64,000 nucleotides of DNA from Limnohabitans sp. (GTDB lineage: Bacteria; Pseudomonadota; Gammaproteobacteria; Burkholderiales; Burkholderiaceae_C): positions 1-64,000 of the forward strand of contig NZ_JAFEIF010000005.1 in NCBI RefSeq assembly GCF_017848645.1, in the 5' to 3' direction. The first letter of the stretch is position 1, and every line of letters starts with the position of its first letter. Below the pieces are notes generated by a model. The model was not told the origin of the DNA. It saw only the letters and a list, made by a program, of their open reading frames with translations, and made no database searches. Positions 21,381-30,488 of this stretch are shown in pieces. A program made the translations under genes and the position numbers.

Positions 21381-22457
21381 ATGAAAAACAACAAGACACT
21401 CCAATACATCCTGATCGGTGCAACGCTCATCGCTTTGCCATTGATTTTGCAAATGTTCGGCAACGCCTGGGTGCGCATTGCCGACATGGCGCTGCTCTAC
21501 ATCCTGCTGGCCGTAGGCCTGAACATTGTGGTGGGCTACGCGGGTCTGCTTGACCTCGGCTACGTGGCTTTCTTCGCGGTGGGGGCCTACATGTACGGCC
21601 TGCTGTCGTCACCGCATCTGACCAACACCTTTGCGTGGATCGCTGCAGCCTATCCCACGGGCATGCACATGCCCATTTGGCTCATCGTGCCTGTGGCGGC
21701 CGCCTTGGCGGGAGTGTTCGGCATGCTGCTGGGCGCGCCCACGCTCAAGTTGCGTGGCGACTACCTGGCCATCGTGACCTTGGGCTTTGGTGAAATCATC
21801 CGTGTGTTCATGAACAACCTGGACCACCCGGTCAACATCACCAACGGCCCCAAAGGTCTGTCGCAGATCGATCCGATCTCGATCTTTGGCGTGAACCTGG
21901 GTCAAAAGCTGATGATCGGCGACTTTGAGATCGCCTCGGTCTCGCTGTACTACTACCTGTTCCTGAGTCTGGTGCTGGTGACGATTTTGATCTCGCATCG
22001 GCTGGAGGTGTCCCGCATTGGCCGCGCCTGGATGGCGATCCGTGAAGACGAAATCGCCGCCAAGGCCATGGGTCTGAACACCCGCAACCTCAAGCTGCTG
22101 GCCTTTGGCATGGGCGCCACCTTTGGTGGTGTCTCGGGGGCCATGTTTGCAGGCTTTCAGGGCTTCATCTCGCCCGAGTCCTTCAGTCTGATGGAGTCGG
22201 TGATGATCGTGGCCATGGTGGTTTTGGGCGGTCTGGGCTATTTGCCAGGCGTGATTTTGGGGGCCATTTTGCTGTCGGCCTTGCCCGAAGTGCTGCGCTA
22301 TGTGGCCGGCCCCTTGCAGGAGATGACCGGGGGCCGCCTGGACGCGTCCATCTTGCGCCAGTTGCTCGTGGCTTTGGCCATGATCGTGATCATGTTGATG
22401 CGGCCTCGCGGGCTGTGGCCTTCGCCTGAGCATGGCAAATCGCTCACGACGAAATGA
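21381..22457 (+). CDS. livM: Branched-chain amino acid ABC transporter permease
   Basis: LLYILLAVGLNIVVGYAGLLDLGYVAFFAVGAYMYGLL; overlaps the livG frame region. Confidence 0.95.
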   Translation: MKNNKTLQYILIGATLIALPLILQMFGNAWVRIADMALLYILLAVGLNIVVGYAGLLDLGYVAFFAVGAYMYGLLSSPHLTNTFAWIAAAYPTGMHMPIWLIVPVAAALAGVFGMLLGAPTLKLRGDYLAIVTLGFGEIIRVFMNNLDHPVNITNGPKGLSQIDPISIFGVNLGQKLMIGDFEIASVSLYYYLFLSLVLVTILISHRLEVSRIGRAWMAIREDEIAAKAMGLNTRNLKLLAFGMGATFGGVSGAMFAGFQGFISPESFSLMESVMIVAMVVLGGLGYLPGVILGAILLSALPEVLRYVAGPLQEMTGGRLDASILRQLLVALAMIVIMLMRPRGLWPSPEHGKSLTTK

Positions 22458-22468
22458 AGGAGCAGACC

Positions 22469-23254
22469 ATGAATCCAACAGCGAACAAAGACACCGTCCT
22501 CAAGGTCTCGGGCATTTCCAAGCGTTTCGGTGGCCTGCAGGCCCTGACCGACGTGGGCATCACCATCCAGCGCGGTCAGGTCTATGGCCTGATCGGCCCC
22601 AACGGCGCGGGCAAGACCACCTTCTTCAACGTGATCACGGGCCTGTACACGCCCGACAGCGGCTCATTCGAGCTGGCGGGCAAGCCCTACCAGCCCACAG
22701 CCGTGCACGAAGTGGCCAAGGCCGGCATTGCCCGCACCTTCCAGAACATCCGTTTGTTCGCCGAAATGACGGCGCTCGAAAACGTGATGGTGGGCCGCCA
22801 TGTGCGCACCCACTCGGGCTTGCTGGGCGCGATTTTCCGCACGCCCGGCTTCAAGGCCGAAGAGGCCGCCATCGCGCAGCGTGCTCAAGAGTTGCTCGAC
22901 TATGTGGGCATTGGCAAATACGCCGACTTCAAGGCCCGCACGCTGTCGTATGGCGACCAACGTCGCCTGGAAATCGCCCGCGCTTTGGCGACCGACCCGC
23001 AATTGATTGCGTTGGACGAACCCGCGGCCGGCATGAACGCGACCGAGAAGGTGCAGCTGCGCGAGTTGATCGACCAGATCCGCAAGGACAACCGCACCAT
23101 TTTGCTGATCGAGCACGATGTGAAGCTGGTGATGGGCTTGTGTGACCGTGTCACGGTGCTCGACTACGGCAAGCAAATCGCCGAAGGCACGCCTGCCGAT
23201 GTGCAGAAGAATGAAAAAGTGATTGAAGCCTATCTGGGCACGGGAGGGCACTGA
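22469..23254 (+). CDS. livG: Branched-chain amino acid ABC transporter ATPase
   Basis: GPNGAGKTTFFNVITGLYTPDSG, LSYGDQRRLEIARALATDPQLIALDEPAAGMN. Confidence 0.96.
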   Translation: MNPTANKDTVLKVSGISKRFGGLQALTDVGITIQRGQVYGLIGPNGAGKTTFFNVITGLYTPDSGSFELAGKPYQPTAVHEVAKAGIARTFQNIRLFAEMTALENVMVGRHVRTHSGLLGAIFRTPGFKAEEAAIAQRAQELLDYVGIGKYADFKARTLSYGDQRRLEIARALATDPQLIALDEPAAGMNATEKVQLRELIDQIRKDNRTILLIEHDVKLVMGLCDRVTVLDYGKQIAEGTPADVQKNEKVIEAYLGTGGH

Positions 23255-23255
23255 G

Positions 23256-23972
23256 ATGGCCAATGTTCTTTTGAAAGTCAAAGACCTGCAAGTCGGCTAT
23301 GGCGGTATTCAGGCGGTCAAGGGCGTGAGCCTGGAGGTGCGCGAGGGCGAACTGGTCTCGCTGATCGGCTCCAACGGTGCGGGCAAAACCACCACCATGA
23401 AAGCGATCACGGGCACCTTGCCTTTGCAAGTGGGAGACATCGAGTACTTGGGCAAAAGCATCCAGGGCCAGGGTCCCTGGGACCTGGTCAAGCAAGGCTT
23501 GGCCATGGTGCCCGAAGGCCGTGGCGTGTTCACCCGCATGACCATCACCGAGAACCTGCAAATGGGCGCTTACATCCGCTCGGACAATTCGGGCATTGCA
23601 GACGACATCGAGAAGATGTTCACCATCTTCCCGCGCCTGCGTGAACGCAAAGACCAGTTGGCGGGCACCATGTCAGGTGGCGAGCAGCAAATGCTGGCCA
23701 TGGGTCGTGCCCTGATGAGTCGCCCCAAGGTCTTGCTGCTGGATGAACCCTCCATGGGCTTGTCACCCATCATGGTCGACAAGATCTTCGAGGTGGTGCG
23801 CGATGTGTACGCCCAAGGCGTCACGGTGCTGCTGGTGGAGCAAAACGCCAGCCGTGCGCTGGCCATTGCCGACCGTGGTTATGTCATGGACTCAGGTCTT
23901 ATCACCATGACCGGCGTGGGCAAGGAGATGCTCGAAGACCCCAAGGTGCGTGCCGCCTATTTGGGCGAGTAA
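23256..23972 (+). CDS. livF: Branched-chain amino acid ABC transporter ATPase
   Basis: GSNGAGKTTTMKAITGTL, MSGGEQQMLAMGRALMSRPKVLLLDEPSMGLSP. Confidence 0.96.
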   Translation: MANVLLKVKDLQVGYGGIQAVKGVSLEVREGELVSLIGSNGAGKTTTMKAITGTLPLQVGDIEYLGKSIQGQGPWDLVKQGLAMVPEGRGVFTRMTITENLQMGAYIRSDNSGIADDIEKMFTIFPRLRERKDQLAGTMSGGEQQMLAMGRALMSRPKVLLLDEPSMGLSPIMVDKIFEVVRDVYAQGVTVLLVEQNASRALAIADRGYVMDSGLITMTGVGKEMLEDPKVRAAYLGE

Positions 23973-23989
23973 GACCCCAGCTGCTCAAC

Positions 23990-24015
23990 AAAAAGCCCGG
24001 CTCGCCGGGCTTTTT
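23990..24015. terminator. Intrinsic terminator after livF
   Basis: AAAAAGCCCGG-CTCG-CCGGGCTTTTT. Confidence 0.9.
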
Positions 24016-24036
24016 GCATTCTGGGTCAGAGCGCTC

Positions 24037-25011
24037 TCAATCTACCCGCGCCCCACTGGCTTTGACCACGCTTTCGTAACGTGTCAGCTCCTGCTTCATG
24101 AAAGCGCCAAACTGTTCGGGCGTGTTGCCCACCGGCTCGGCCAGCAGTTGTGCGAAACGTGTTTTGGTTTCGGGTGCTTGCAGCGCCGCCACAAAAGCCT
24201 TGTTCAGCCGATCCACCACATCACGCGGTGTGGCGGCAGGCGCCACCAGACCCCACCAGGTGTCGATCGAGAAATCTTTCAAGGTTTCGCTCATGCTCGG
24301 GATGTCTGGCAGTGCGTTGCTGCGCCGAGCGGTGGTCACGGCCAGGGCCTTGAGTCGGCCCGCTTTGATGTTGGCCGCTGCCGTGGCCAGGTTGTCGAAG
24401 TTGAAGTCGACTTGCCCCGACAACAAAGCCAGCTGCGCAGGGTTGCCGCCGTTGTAGGGAATGTGCACCGCAAAAATGCCTGCAGCCCGCTTGAACATTT
24501 CACCCGCCAGATGGCCGGCGCTGCCGTTGCCGCCCGAGCCAAAGTTCAATTTGGCCGGATTGGCTTTGGCATACGCCACCAAATCGGCCAGGCTGTTGAT
24601 TTTCAGGCGCTGCGCGGTCTCGGCGTTCATCACCAGCACGTTGGGCACCCGCAGCATTTGCGTGATGGGCGCAAAGTCGCGGCTGGCGTCATAAGGCATC
24701 TTGGCAAACAGCCAGGGGTTGATGGCGTGTGTGGCTGTGGCCGCGATGCCGATCGTCAGGCCATCGGGCGCGGCCTTGGCCACCAGGTCAGCGCCCAGGT
24801 TGCCGCCAGCGCCGGGGCGGTTTTCAATGAACACAGTGCCCAGGCTGTCCTTGACGCGCTCGGCCAGTGCCCTGGCCGTGACGTCGATGGGGCCACCGGC
24901 TGCGTAAGGCACGATGATGCGGATGGGTTTGCCTTGCGCCCAAGCAGGGGCCCAAGCCGGTGAGCTGAGTGCGAAGGAGGCGGCTGCAAATTGGCGGCGG
25001 GTGATGGACAT
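24037..25011 (-). CDS. Tripartite tricarboxylate transporter substrate-binding protein (Bug/TctC family)
   Basis: MSITRRQFAAASFALSS...PIRIIVPYAAGGPIDVTARALAERVKDSLGTVFIENRPGAGGNLGADLVAKAAPDGLT. Confidence 0.94.
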   Translation of the reverse strand: MSITRRQFAAASFALSSPAWAPAWAQGKPIRIIVPYAAGGPIDVTARALAERVKDSLGTVFIENRPGAGGNLGADLVAKAAPDGLTIGIAATATHAINPWLFAKMPYDASRDFAPITQMLRVPNVLVMNAETAQRLKINSLADLVAYAKANPAKLNFGSGGNGSAGHLAGEMFKRAAGIFAVHIPYNGGNPAQLALLSGQVDFNFDNLATAAANIKAGRLKALAVTTARRSNALPDIPSMSETLKDFSIDTWWGLVAPAATPRDVVDRLNKAFVAALQAPETKTRFAQLLAEPVGNTPEQFGAFMKQELTRYESVVKASGARVD

Positions 25012-25037
25012 GGGGTGCTCCGTGAAACAGGTCAACT

Positions 25038-26078
25038 TCAAGCCTTGGCTTTGTCAGCCTCGGAGGTGAACGAATCGGCGTAAAACTCTTCTTCGGGCAA
25101 ATGGCCCTGCGCCACATAGTCGCGCTTGGCCGAGTCCACCACGATGGGTGCGCCGCAGGCATAGACCTGGTGGCCCGACAGATCGGGAAAGTCCTGCAGC
25201 ACGGCCTGGTGCACAAAGCCGGTGCGGCCGGTCCATTGGTCTTCGGCTTCAGCGTTCGAGATCACGGGCACATAGCGCAGGTTGGGCATCTCGGCCAGGC
25301 GCGCTTCGATCCAGTCGGCCATGTACAGGTCGGCCGGACGGCGGCCGCCCCAGTACAGCGTGGCCGGGCGGGTGATGCCGCGGTGCTGCATGTGCTCGAT
25401 CAGCGCCTTGATGGGTGCAAAGCCCGTGCCCGAGGCCAGCAGCACCATGGGCTTGTTGCTGTCTTCACGCAGGTAAAAGCTGCCGTACGGGCCTTCGGCA
25501 CGCAGGATGTCTTTTTCTTTCATGGTGGTGAACACCGGGTCGGTGAACTTGCCGCCCGGCATGTGGCGGATGTGCAGCTCCACGGTGGGCGGGGCCACCT
25601 CCAGGGTGTGCGGGGCGTTGGCCATGCTGTAGCTGCGGCGCGAGCCGTCTCGCAACAAAAATTCGATGTACTGGCCTGCGTGGAACTTCATCACGTCGTT
25701 GGCGGGCAGTTGCAGCTTGAGTTCGATCACGTCGTGTGACTTTTTTGCCAAACTGACCACGCGCACGGGCATTTTCTTGACAGGCAAACCGCCTTCTGCG
25801 GTCACTTGTTTCGATTCAAGCACCACATCACTTTGGGCGGTGGCGCAGCAAGTCAGGATCAGACCCTGTGCTTCTTCCTCGTCACTCAGGGCTTTGGTTT
25901 GGTGCGGGCCATGCACCACGGTGCCCGAGATTTTTTTGCACTTGCACGAACCGCAAGCGCCGTCCTTGCAGCCATAGGGCAGGCCGATGCCCTGGCGGAT
26001 GCCTGCGGTCAGCAGGGTTTCGTTGTCGTCTGCAGTGAAGCTGCGGCCGCTGGGCTGCACGGAAATTTGAAAGCTCAT
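25038..26078 (-). CDS. [2Fe-2S]/FAD oxidoreductase (CDP-6-deoxy-delta-3,4-glucoseen reductase-like)
   Basis: Plant-type ferredoxin motif GCKDGACGSCKCK...LTCCA, RRSYSMANAP, LASGTGFAPIKALIEH. Confidence 0.9.
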   Translation of the reverse strand: MSFQISVQPSGRSFTADDNETLLTAGIRQGIGLPYGCKDGACGSCKCKKISGTVVHGPHQTKALSDEEEAQGLILTCCATAQSDVVLESKQVTAEGGLPVKKMPVRVVSLAKKSHDVIELKLQLPANDVMKFHAGQYIEFLLRDGSRRSYSMANAPHTLEVAPPTVELHIRHMPGGKFTDPVFTTMKEKDILRAEGPYGSFYLREDSNKPMVLLASGTGFAPIKALIEHMQHRGITRPATLYWGGRRPADLYMADWIEARLAEMPNLRYVPVISNAEAEDQWTGRTGFVHQAVLQDFPDLSGHQVYACGAPIVVDSAKRDYVAQGHLPEEEFYADSFTSEADKAKA

Positions 26079-26125
26079 CTTTTGGGTATCCTTGAGGGGT
26101 TGTATTCGACCCGGAACCCCTGATT

Positions 26126-27088
26126 TTGCCTTCAAACCAAACCCCCTTGGGCGCACGGCCTGCCCGCTTCCGTCGCCAACGCATTTTGATCGTGGGCTGT
26201 GGCGATGTGGGCTTGCGCGCTGCGGGCCAGCTGGGTGCGCCGCAAAACCAGCGTGTGCGCTTGATGGCGCTGACTTCATCGCCCGAGCGCGTGCGTTTGC
26301 TGCGGGCCTGCGGCATCACCCCTTTGCAAGGCGACCTGGACGATGCGGCCAGTTTGAAGCGCTTGGCGGGCATTGCGCACCGGGTGATCCATCTGGCGCC
26401 GCCGCCCACCGACCGCCAAGGCGCCTCGGACCGTGATCCGCGCAGCTTGGCCTTGGTGCGCGCCTTGCGCCTGCGCACGCTGCCGCAAGCCTTGGTTTAT
26501 GGCTCCACCACGGGTGTTTATGGCGACTGCGCCGGTCAGCGGGTCGATGAAACCCGGACCGTGAATCCGCACACCCCCCGCGCTCAGCGGCGGGTCGATG
26601 CGGAAAATTTGATGCGGTTTTTGGGGCGCAGTGGCGTGCGGGTGAGTGTGCTGCGCATCCCCGGCATTTACGCCCCCGACCGCGAAGGCGGCACGCCTCG
26701 CGAGCGCTTGCTCAGGGGCACGCCCGTGCTGGTGGCCAAGGAGGATGTGTACACCAACCACATCCATGCCAACGATCTGGCCCGAGCCTGTGCCGCCGCT
26801 TTGTGGCGCGGCAAGCCGCAGCGCGTGGTGAACGTCACCGACGACACCGATCTGAAGATGGGCGACTACTTTGACCTGGCCGCTGGCCTTTATGGCTTGG
26901 CCAAGCCACTTCGCATTTCACGCCACGATGCCAACACCGCCTTGCCTCTGATGCTGCTCAGCTTCATGAGCGAGTCCCGGCGGCTGGACAACACGCGCAT
27001 GAAAAAAGAATTGAAGGTTCGCTTGCATTACCCGCATGTGCGCGACGGCCTGAGCCCGCAAGGCGCTTTGTTTTCGGGGGCGCGATGA
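26126..27088 (+). CDS. NAD-dependent epimerase/dehydratase (extended SDR)
   Basis: ILIVGCGDVGLRAAGQL, VYGSTTGVYGDCAG, LRIPGIYAPDREGGTPRERL. Confidence 0.88.
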   Translation: MPSNQTPLGARPARFRRQRILIVGCGDVGLRAAGQLGAPQNQRVRLMALTSSPERVRLLRACGITPLQGDLDDAASLKRLAGIAHRVIHLAPPPTDRQGASDRDPRSLALVRALRLRTLPQALVYGSTTGVYGDCAGQRVDETRTVNPHTPRAQRRVDAENLMRFLGRSGVRVSVLRIPGIYAPDREGGTPRERLLRGTPVLVAKEDVYTNHIHANDLARACAAALWRGKPQRVVNVTDDTDLKMGDYFDLAAGLYGLAKPLRISRHDANTALPLMLLSFMSESRRLDNTRMKKELKVRLHYPHVRDGLSPQGALFSGAR

Positions 27089-27486
27089 CTTCTTTGCGCA
27101 TCGACAAATGGCTGTGGGCGGCCCGTTTTTACAAAACCCGCAGCCTGGCCAGCGAAGAGATCGGCAAGAACCGTGTGCAGGTCAACGGCCAGGACGCCAA
27201 GCCGTCCAAAGAGGTCAAACCCGGCGACACCGTGTGTCTGCGCCAAGGCGCTGTGGAGCGCACGGTGGTGGTGCAAGGTTTGAGCGGCGTGCGGGGCCCG
27301 GCCCCCGTGGCGCAGCTGCTCTACACAGAAACCCCTGAAAGCATCGCGGCCCGCCAAAAAGCCGCCGAGCAGCACCGCCTGGCCCGCGAACCCGCGCTGA
27401 GCATTGAGCAAGGCCGCCCCACCAAACGCGACCGCCGGCAGATTGAGCGCAACTGGAATGACCGTTGGAGTGCGGGGATCGATTGA
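27085..27486 (+). CDS. S4-domain RNA-binding protein (Hsp15-like)
   Basis: MTSLRIDKWLWAARFYKTRSLASEEIGKNRVQVNGQDAKPSKEVKPGDTV; basic C-terminus. Confidence 0.92.
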   Translation: MTSLRIDKWLWAARFYKTRSLASEEIGKNRVQVNGQDAKPSKEVKPGDTVCLRQGAVERTVVVQGLSGVRGPAPVAQLLYTETPESIAARQKAAEQHRLAREPALSIEQGRPTKRDRRQIERNWNDRWSAGID

Positions 27487-27518
27487 GGGTGGGCTCAGCC
27501 AGCGAAGCGCCCAAGAAA

Positions 27519-27549
27519 AAAGCCGCAAGTTGCTGGAACTTGCGGCTTT
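27519..27549 (-). terminator. Terminator for the minus-strand tRNA-Leu
   Basis: AAGCCGCAAGTT-gctgg-AACTTGCGGCTT perfect stem; T6 tract on the minus strand. Confidence 0.8.
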
Positions 27550-27553
27550 ACTC

Positions 27554-27638
27554 TGGTGCCCGGGGCCGGACTCGAACCGGCACGCCTTGCGGCGGGGGAT
27601 TTTGAGTCCCCTGAGTCTACCAATTTCACCACCCGGGC
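27554..27638 (-). tRNA. tRNA-Leu(CAA)
   Basis: Minus strand GCCCGGGTGGTGAAATTGGTAGAC...GGGGACTCAAAATCCCC...GGTTCGAGTCCGGCCCCGGGCACCA: class II tRNA, loop CTCAAAA, encoded CCA. Confidence 0.95.
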
Positions 27639-27868
27639 GGTATTTGTGAAGACGCAAATTATGGCACATTTTTGACGCCATTTTGGGCTGTCGGTTAAAA
27701 GATGTCGGTGTGAACTGTGGCGCAGCCATTGACCCTCATGCCTGTGGCACGCAAACGCCGCTGGTACCGCAGGGCAGCCAGGCCCAGCAGCGGGCAGGCG
27801 GGTTTATACGGTGGTTGGGGCCTGGCTCACCGCCATCAAGGGCGTTCAACTTATGGCAAAGTACGGCC

Positions 27869-28771
27869 ATGATTTATCCAACCATCGAAGATGCGATCGG
27901 CAAAACACCTGTGGTGGCTTTGCAGCGCTTGGGGGCAGCGGATTGCGCTGCGCGTGGCAATGTGATTTTGGGCAAGCTCGAGGGCAACAACCCGGCGGGC
28001 TCCGTGAAGGATCGGCCCGCCTTGTCGATGATCCGTCGGGCCGAAGAGCGCGGCGAGATCAAGCCGGGCGACACCCTGATCGAGGCGACATCCGGCAACA
28101 CCGGCATTGCGTTGGCCATGGCGGCGGCCATCAAGGGCTACCGCATGGTCTTGATCATGCCGGAGGACCTTTCAATTGAACGCGCCCAGACCATGAAGGC
28201 GTTTGGTGCTGAGTTGATCCTCACGCCCAAGAGCGGCGGCATGGAATACGCCCGTGATTTGGCCGACAACATGGCCGCGCAAGGCAAGGGCCGCATCCTG
28301 GATCAGTTTGCCAACGCCGACAACCCGCGCATCCATTACGAAACCACCGGCCCCGAGATCTGGGAGCAGACGGGCGGCAAAGTGACCCACTTTGTCAGCG
28401 CCATGGGCACCACCGGCACGATCACGGGCGTGTCGCGGTTTCTGAAAGAAAAGAACCCGGCGATTCGCATCATCGGTGCCCAGCCCAGCGAGGGCTCGCG
28501 CATTCCGGGCATCCGCAAGTGGCCCCAGGAATACCTGCCCAAAATTTATGACCCCAGCCATGTGGACGAGCTGATTTACGTGAGCCAAAACGATGCCGAG
28601 GAAAGCTGCCGCCAGATGGCGCGGACCGAAGGCATTTTTGCGGGCATCTCCGCAGCGGGTGCTTGCTGGGTGGCGCAGCAAGTAGCCAAGACGGCGCAAA
28701 ACGCCACCATCGTGTTCATCGTCTGCGATCGCGGTGACCGCTATTTGTCCACGGGCGTGTTTCCCGCCTGA
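27869..28771 (+). CDS. cysM: Cysteine synthase B
   Basis: MIYPTIEDAIGKTPVVALQRL, LEGNNPAGSVKDRPALSMI, EATSGNTGIALAM. Confidence 0.95.
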   Translation: MIYPTIEDAIGKTPVVALQRLGAADCAARGNVILGKLEGNNPAGSVKDRPALSMIRRAEERGEIKPGDTLIEATSGNTGIALAMAAAIKGYRMVLIMPEDLSIERAQTMKAFGAELILTPKSGGMEYARDLADNMAAQGKGRILDQFANADNPRIHYETTGPEIWEQTGGKVTHFVSAMGTTGTITGVSRFLKEKNPAIRIIGAQPSEGSRIPGIRKWPQEYLPKIYDPSHVDELIYVSQNDAEESCRQMARTEGIFAGISAAGACWVAQQVAKTAQNATIVFIVCDRGDRYLSTGVFPA

Positions 28772-28782
28772 CCGGAGGCTTC

Positions 28783-29340
28783 ATGGCTGAATACCGCTTT
28801 TGCCCCATGTGTGCCAGTCCTCTGGCCTGGCTTTCGCAAATGGAAGACGGGGGCGAAACGATGCGCTTGCGTTGCACTGCTTGTGACTTCACCCACTGGA
28901 ATAACCCGACGCCCGTGCTGGCGGGCATTGTGCAAGTGGGCGATCAGATTTTGCTGGCCCGCAATGCCGCATGGCCTGGGCGACGTTTTGCGCTGATCAC
29001 CGGCTTCATGGAAGCGGGCGAAACGCCCGAAGAAGGCATCACACGTGAGATTGCCGAAGAAACCAACCTGAAGGTCTCAGCGCTCAAGTTGATTGGCGTT
29101 TATGACTTTCAGCGCATGAACCAGGTGATCATTGCCTACCACGCGGTGGCCGAGGGTGAGGTGCGTTTGTCGCCCGAGTTGGCCGAGTACAAGATGTTCG
29201 ACTTCGAGGATTTGATCTGCTGGCCAGCAGGCACCGGTTACGCCTTGGGCGACTGGCTGCGCACCATCGGCATCGAGCCGAAATTCATGACGTGGGAAGA
29301 GCGTGCCGCGCAAAGCCAGGAAGCGAATCAGGACACATGA
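28783..29340 (+). CDS. NUDIX hydrolase with N-terminal zinc ribbon
   Basis: FCPMCASPL...RCTACDF, Nudix box GFMEAGETPEEGITREIAEET. Confidence 0.93.
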   Translation: MAEYRFCPMCASPLAWLSQMEDGGETMRLRCTACDFTHWNNPTPVLAGIVQVGDQILLARNAAWPGRRFALITGFMEAGETPEEGITREIAEETNLKVSALKLIGVYDFQRMNQVIIAYHAVAEGEVRLSPELAEYKMFDFEDLICWPAGTGYALGDWLRTIGIEPKFMTWEERAAQSQEANQDT

Positions 29341-29567
29341 TGCAGATCGACAAAGAAATTGACACCAGCGGCCTGAACTGTCCCTTGCCTATTTTGAAAG
29401 CCAAAAAGGCTTTGAACGAGATGAGCAGCGGTCAGGTGCTCAAAGTGACGGCGACCGACCCCGGCGCTTGGCGCGACTTTGAGGCCTTTGCCAGGCAGAC
29501 CGGCAACGATTTGTTGATGCAGGAAAAGACGGAAACGGCGTTTGTGTTTGCACTCAAACGCCGCTGA
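29337..29567 (+). CDS. Sulfurtransferase TusA/SirA family protein
   Basis: DTSGLNCPLPILKAKKALNEMSSGQVLKVTATDPGAWRDFEAF. Confidence 0.93.
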   Translation: MMQIDKEIDTSGLNCPLPILKAKKALNEMSSGQVLKVTATDPGAWRDFEAFARQTGNDLLMQEKTETAFVFALKRR

Positions 29568-29584
29568 GAAGGGTCCGCTGAGCC

Positions 29585-30463
29585 TTACAGGCTCAAGCCC
29601 TTGAGGTAGTCGCGGAACGATGCGCCCACTTGAGGGTGCTGCAAAGCCAGCTCCACCGTGGCTTCCAGAAAGCCTTCCTTGCTGCCGCAGTCGTAGCGCT
29701 TGCCTTGGTACTGAAATGCGTACACCGCTTCGCGCTGCATCAGGCGGGCGATGGCATCGGTGAGCTGGATTTCGCCGCCCACGCCGGTGGGCTGGTTGCG
29801 GATCTCGTCAAAAATGCCTGGCGTGAGGATGTAGCGGCCGGCCACCCCCATGCGCGAAGGCGCTTTGTCCGGGCTGGGTTTTTCCACAATTTGCTCGACA
29901 CGGATGAGCTGTTTGCCTGCAGGCTCGCCAGCGACGATGCCGTAGCGCCTGACCTGGTCGAGTGGCACTTCCTGCACCGCCAAAACCGATCGGCCTTGCT
30001 TGGTATAGGCCTCAACCATTTGGGACAACACAGAGGTGCCCGAGTTGACCATCAGGTCATCGGCCAGCAGCACCGCAAACGGCTCGTTGCCCACCAAAGG
30101 CTCGGCGCACAGCACTGCGTGGCCCAGGCCGAGCATGCGGTTTTGGCGCACGTAGGCGCACACCATGTCGTCGGGTTGCACCGAGCGCACCAAGGCCAGC
30201 AATTCGTCCTTGTGCGCGGCTTCGAGTTCGCTTTCGAGTTCGTAAGCGGTGTCAAAATGGTCTTCGATGGCCCGCTTGCTGCGGCCCGTGACAAAGATCA
30301 TGTGGCGCACCCCCGCCGCATAGGCTTCTTCCACCGCGTACTGGATCAGCGGCTTGTCGACCACCGGCAGCATCTCTTTGGGCGCGGCTTTGGTGGCAGG
30401 CAAAAAGCGCGTGCCCAGACCTGCAACAGGGAACACGGCTTTGCGGATGACGTTGTGGCTCAT
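29585..30463 (-). CDS. galU: UTP-glucose-1-phosphate uridylyltransferase
   Basis: [41 protein letters not shown]. Confidence 0.97.
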   Translation of the reverse strand: MSHNVIRKAVFPVAGLGTRFLPATKAAPKEMLPVVDKPLIQYAVEEAYAAGVRHMIFVTGRSKRAIEDHFDTAYELESELEAAHKDELLALVRSVQPDDMVCAYVRQNRMLGLGHAVLCAEPLVGNEPFAVLLADDLMVNSGTSVLSQMVEAYTKQGRSVLAVQEVPLDQVRRYGIVAGEPAGKQLIRVEQIVEKPSPDKAPSRMGVAGRYILTPGIFDEIRNQPTGVGGEIQLTDAIARLMQREAVYAFQYQGKRYDCGSKEGFLEATVELALQHPQVGASFRDYLKGLSL

Positions 30464-30488
30464 GGGGGTGTCCTTGGTGTGCAGGCGA

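Noticed and set aside
27480-27518. GGGCTCAGCCAGCGAAGCGCCC as a further constant-loop palindrome copy
   Set aside because: Only 4-bp arms and an inverted partial match to the loop; too weak to call, though it may be a decayed copy.
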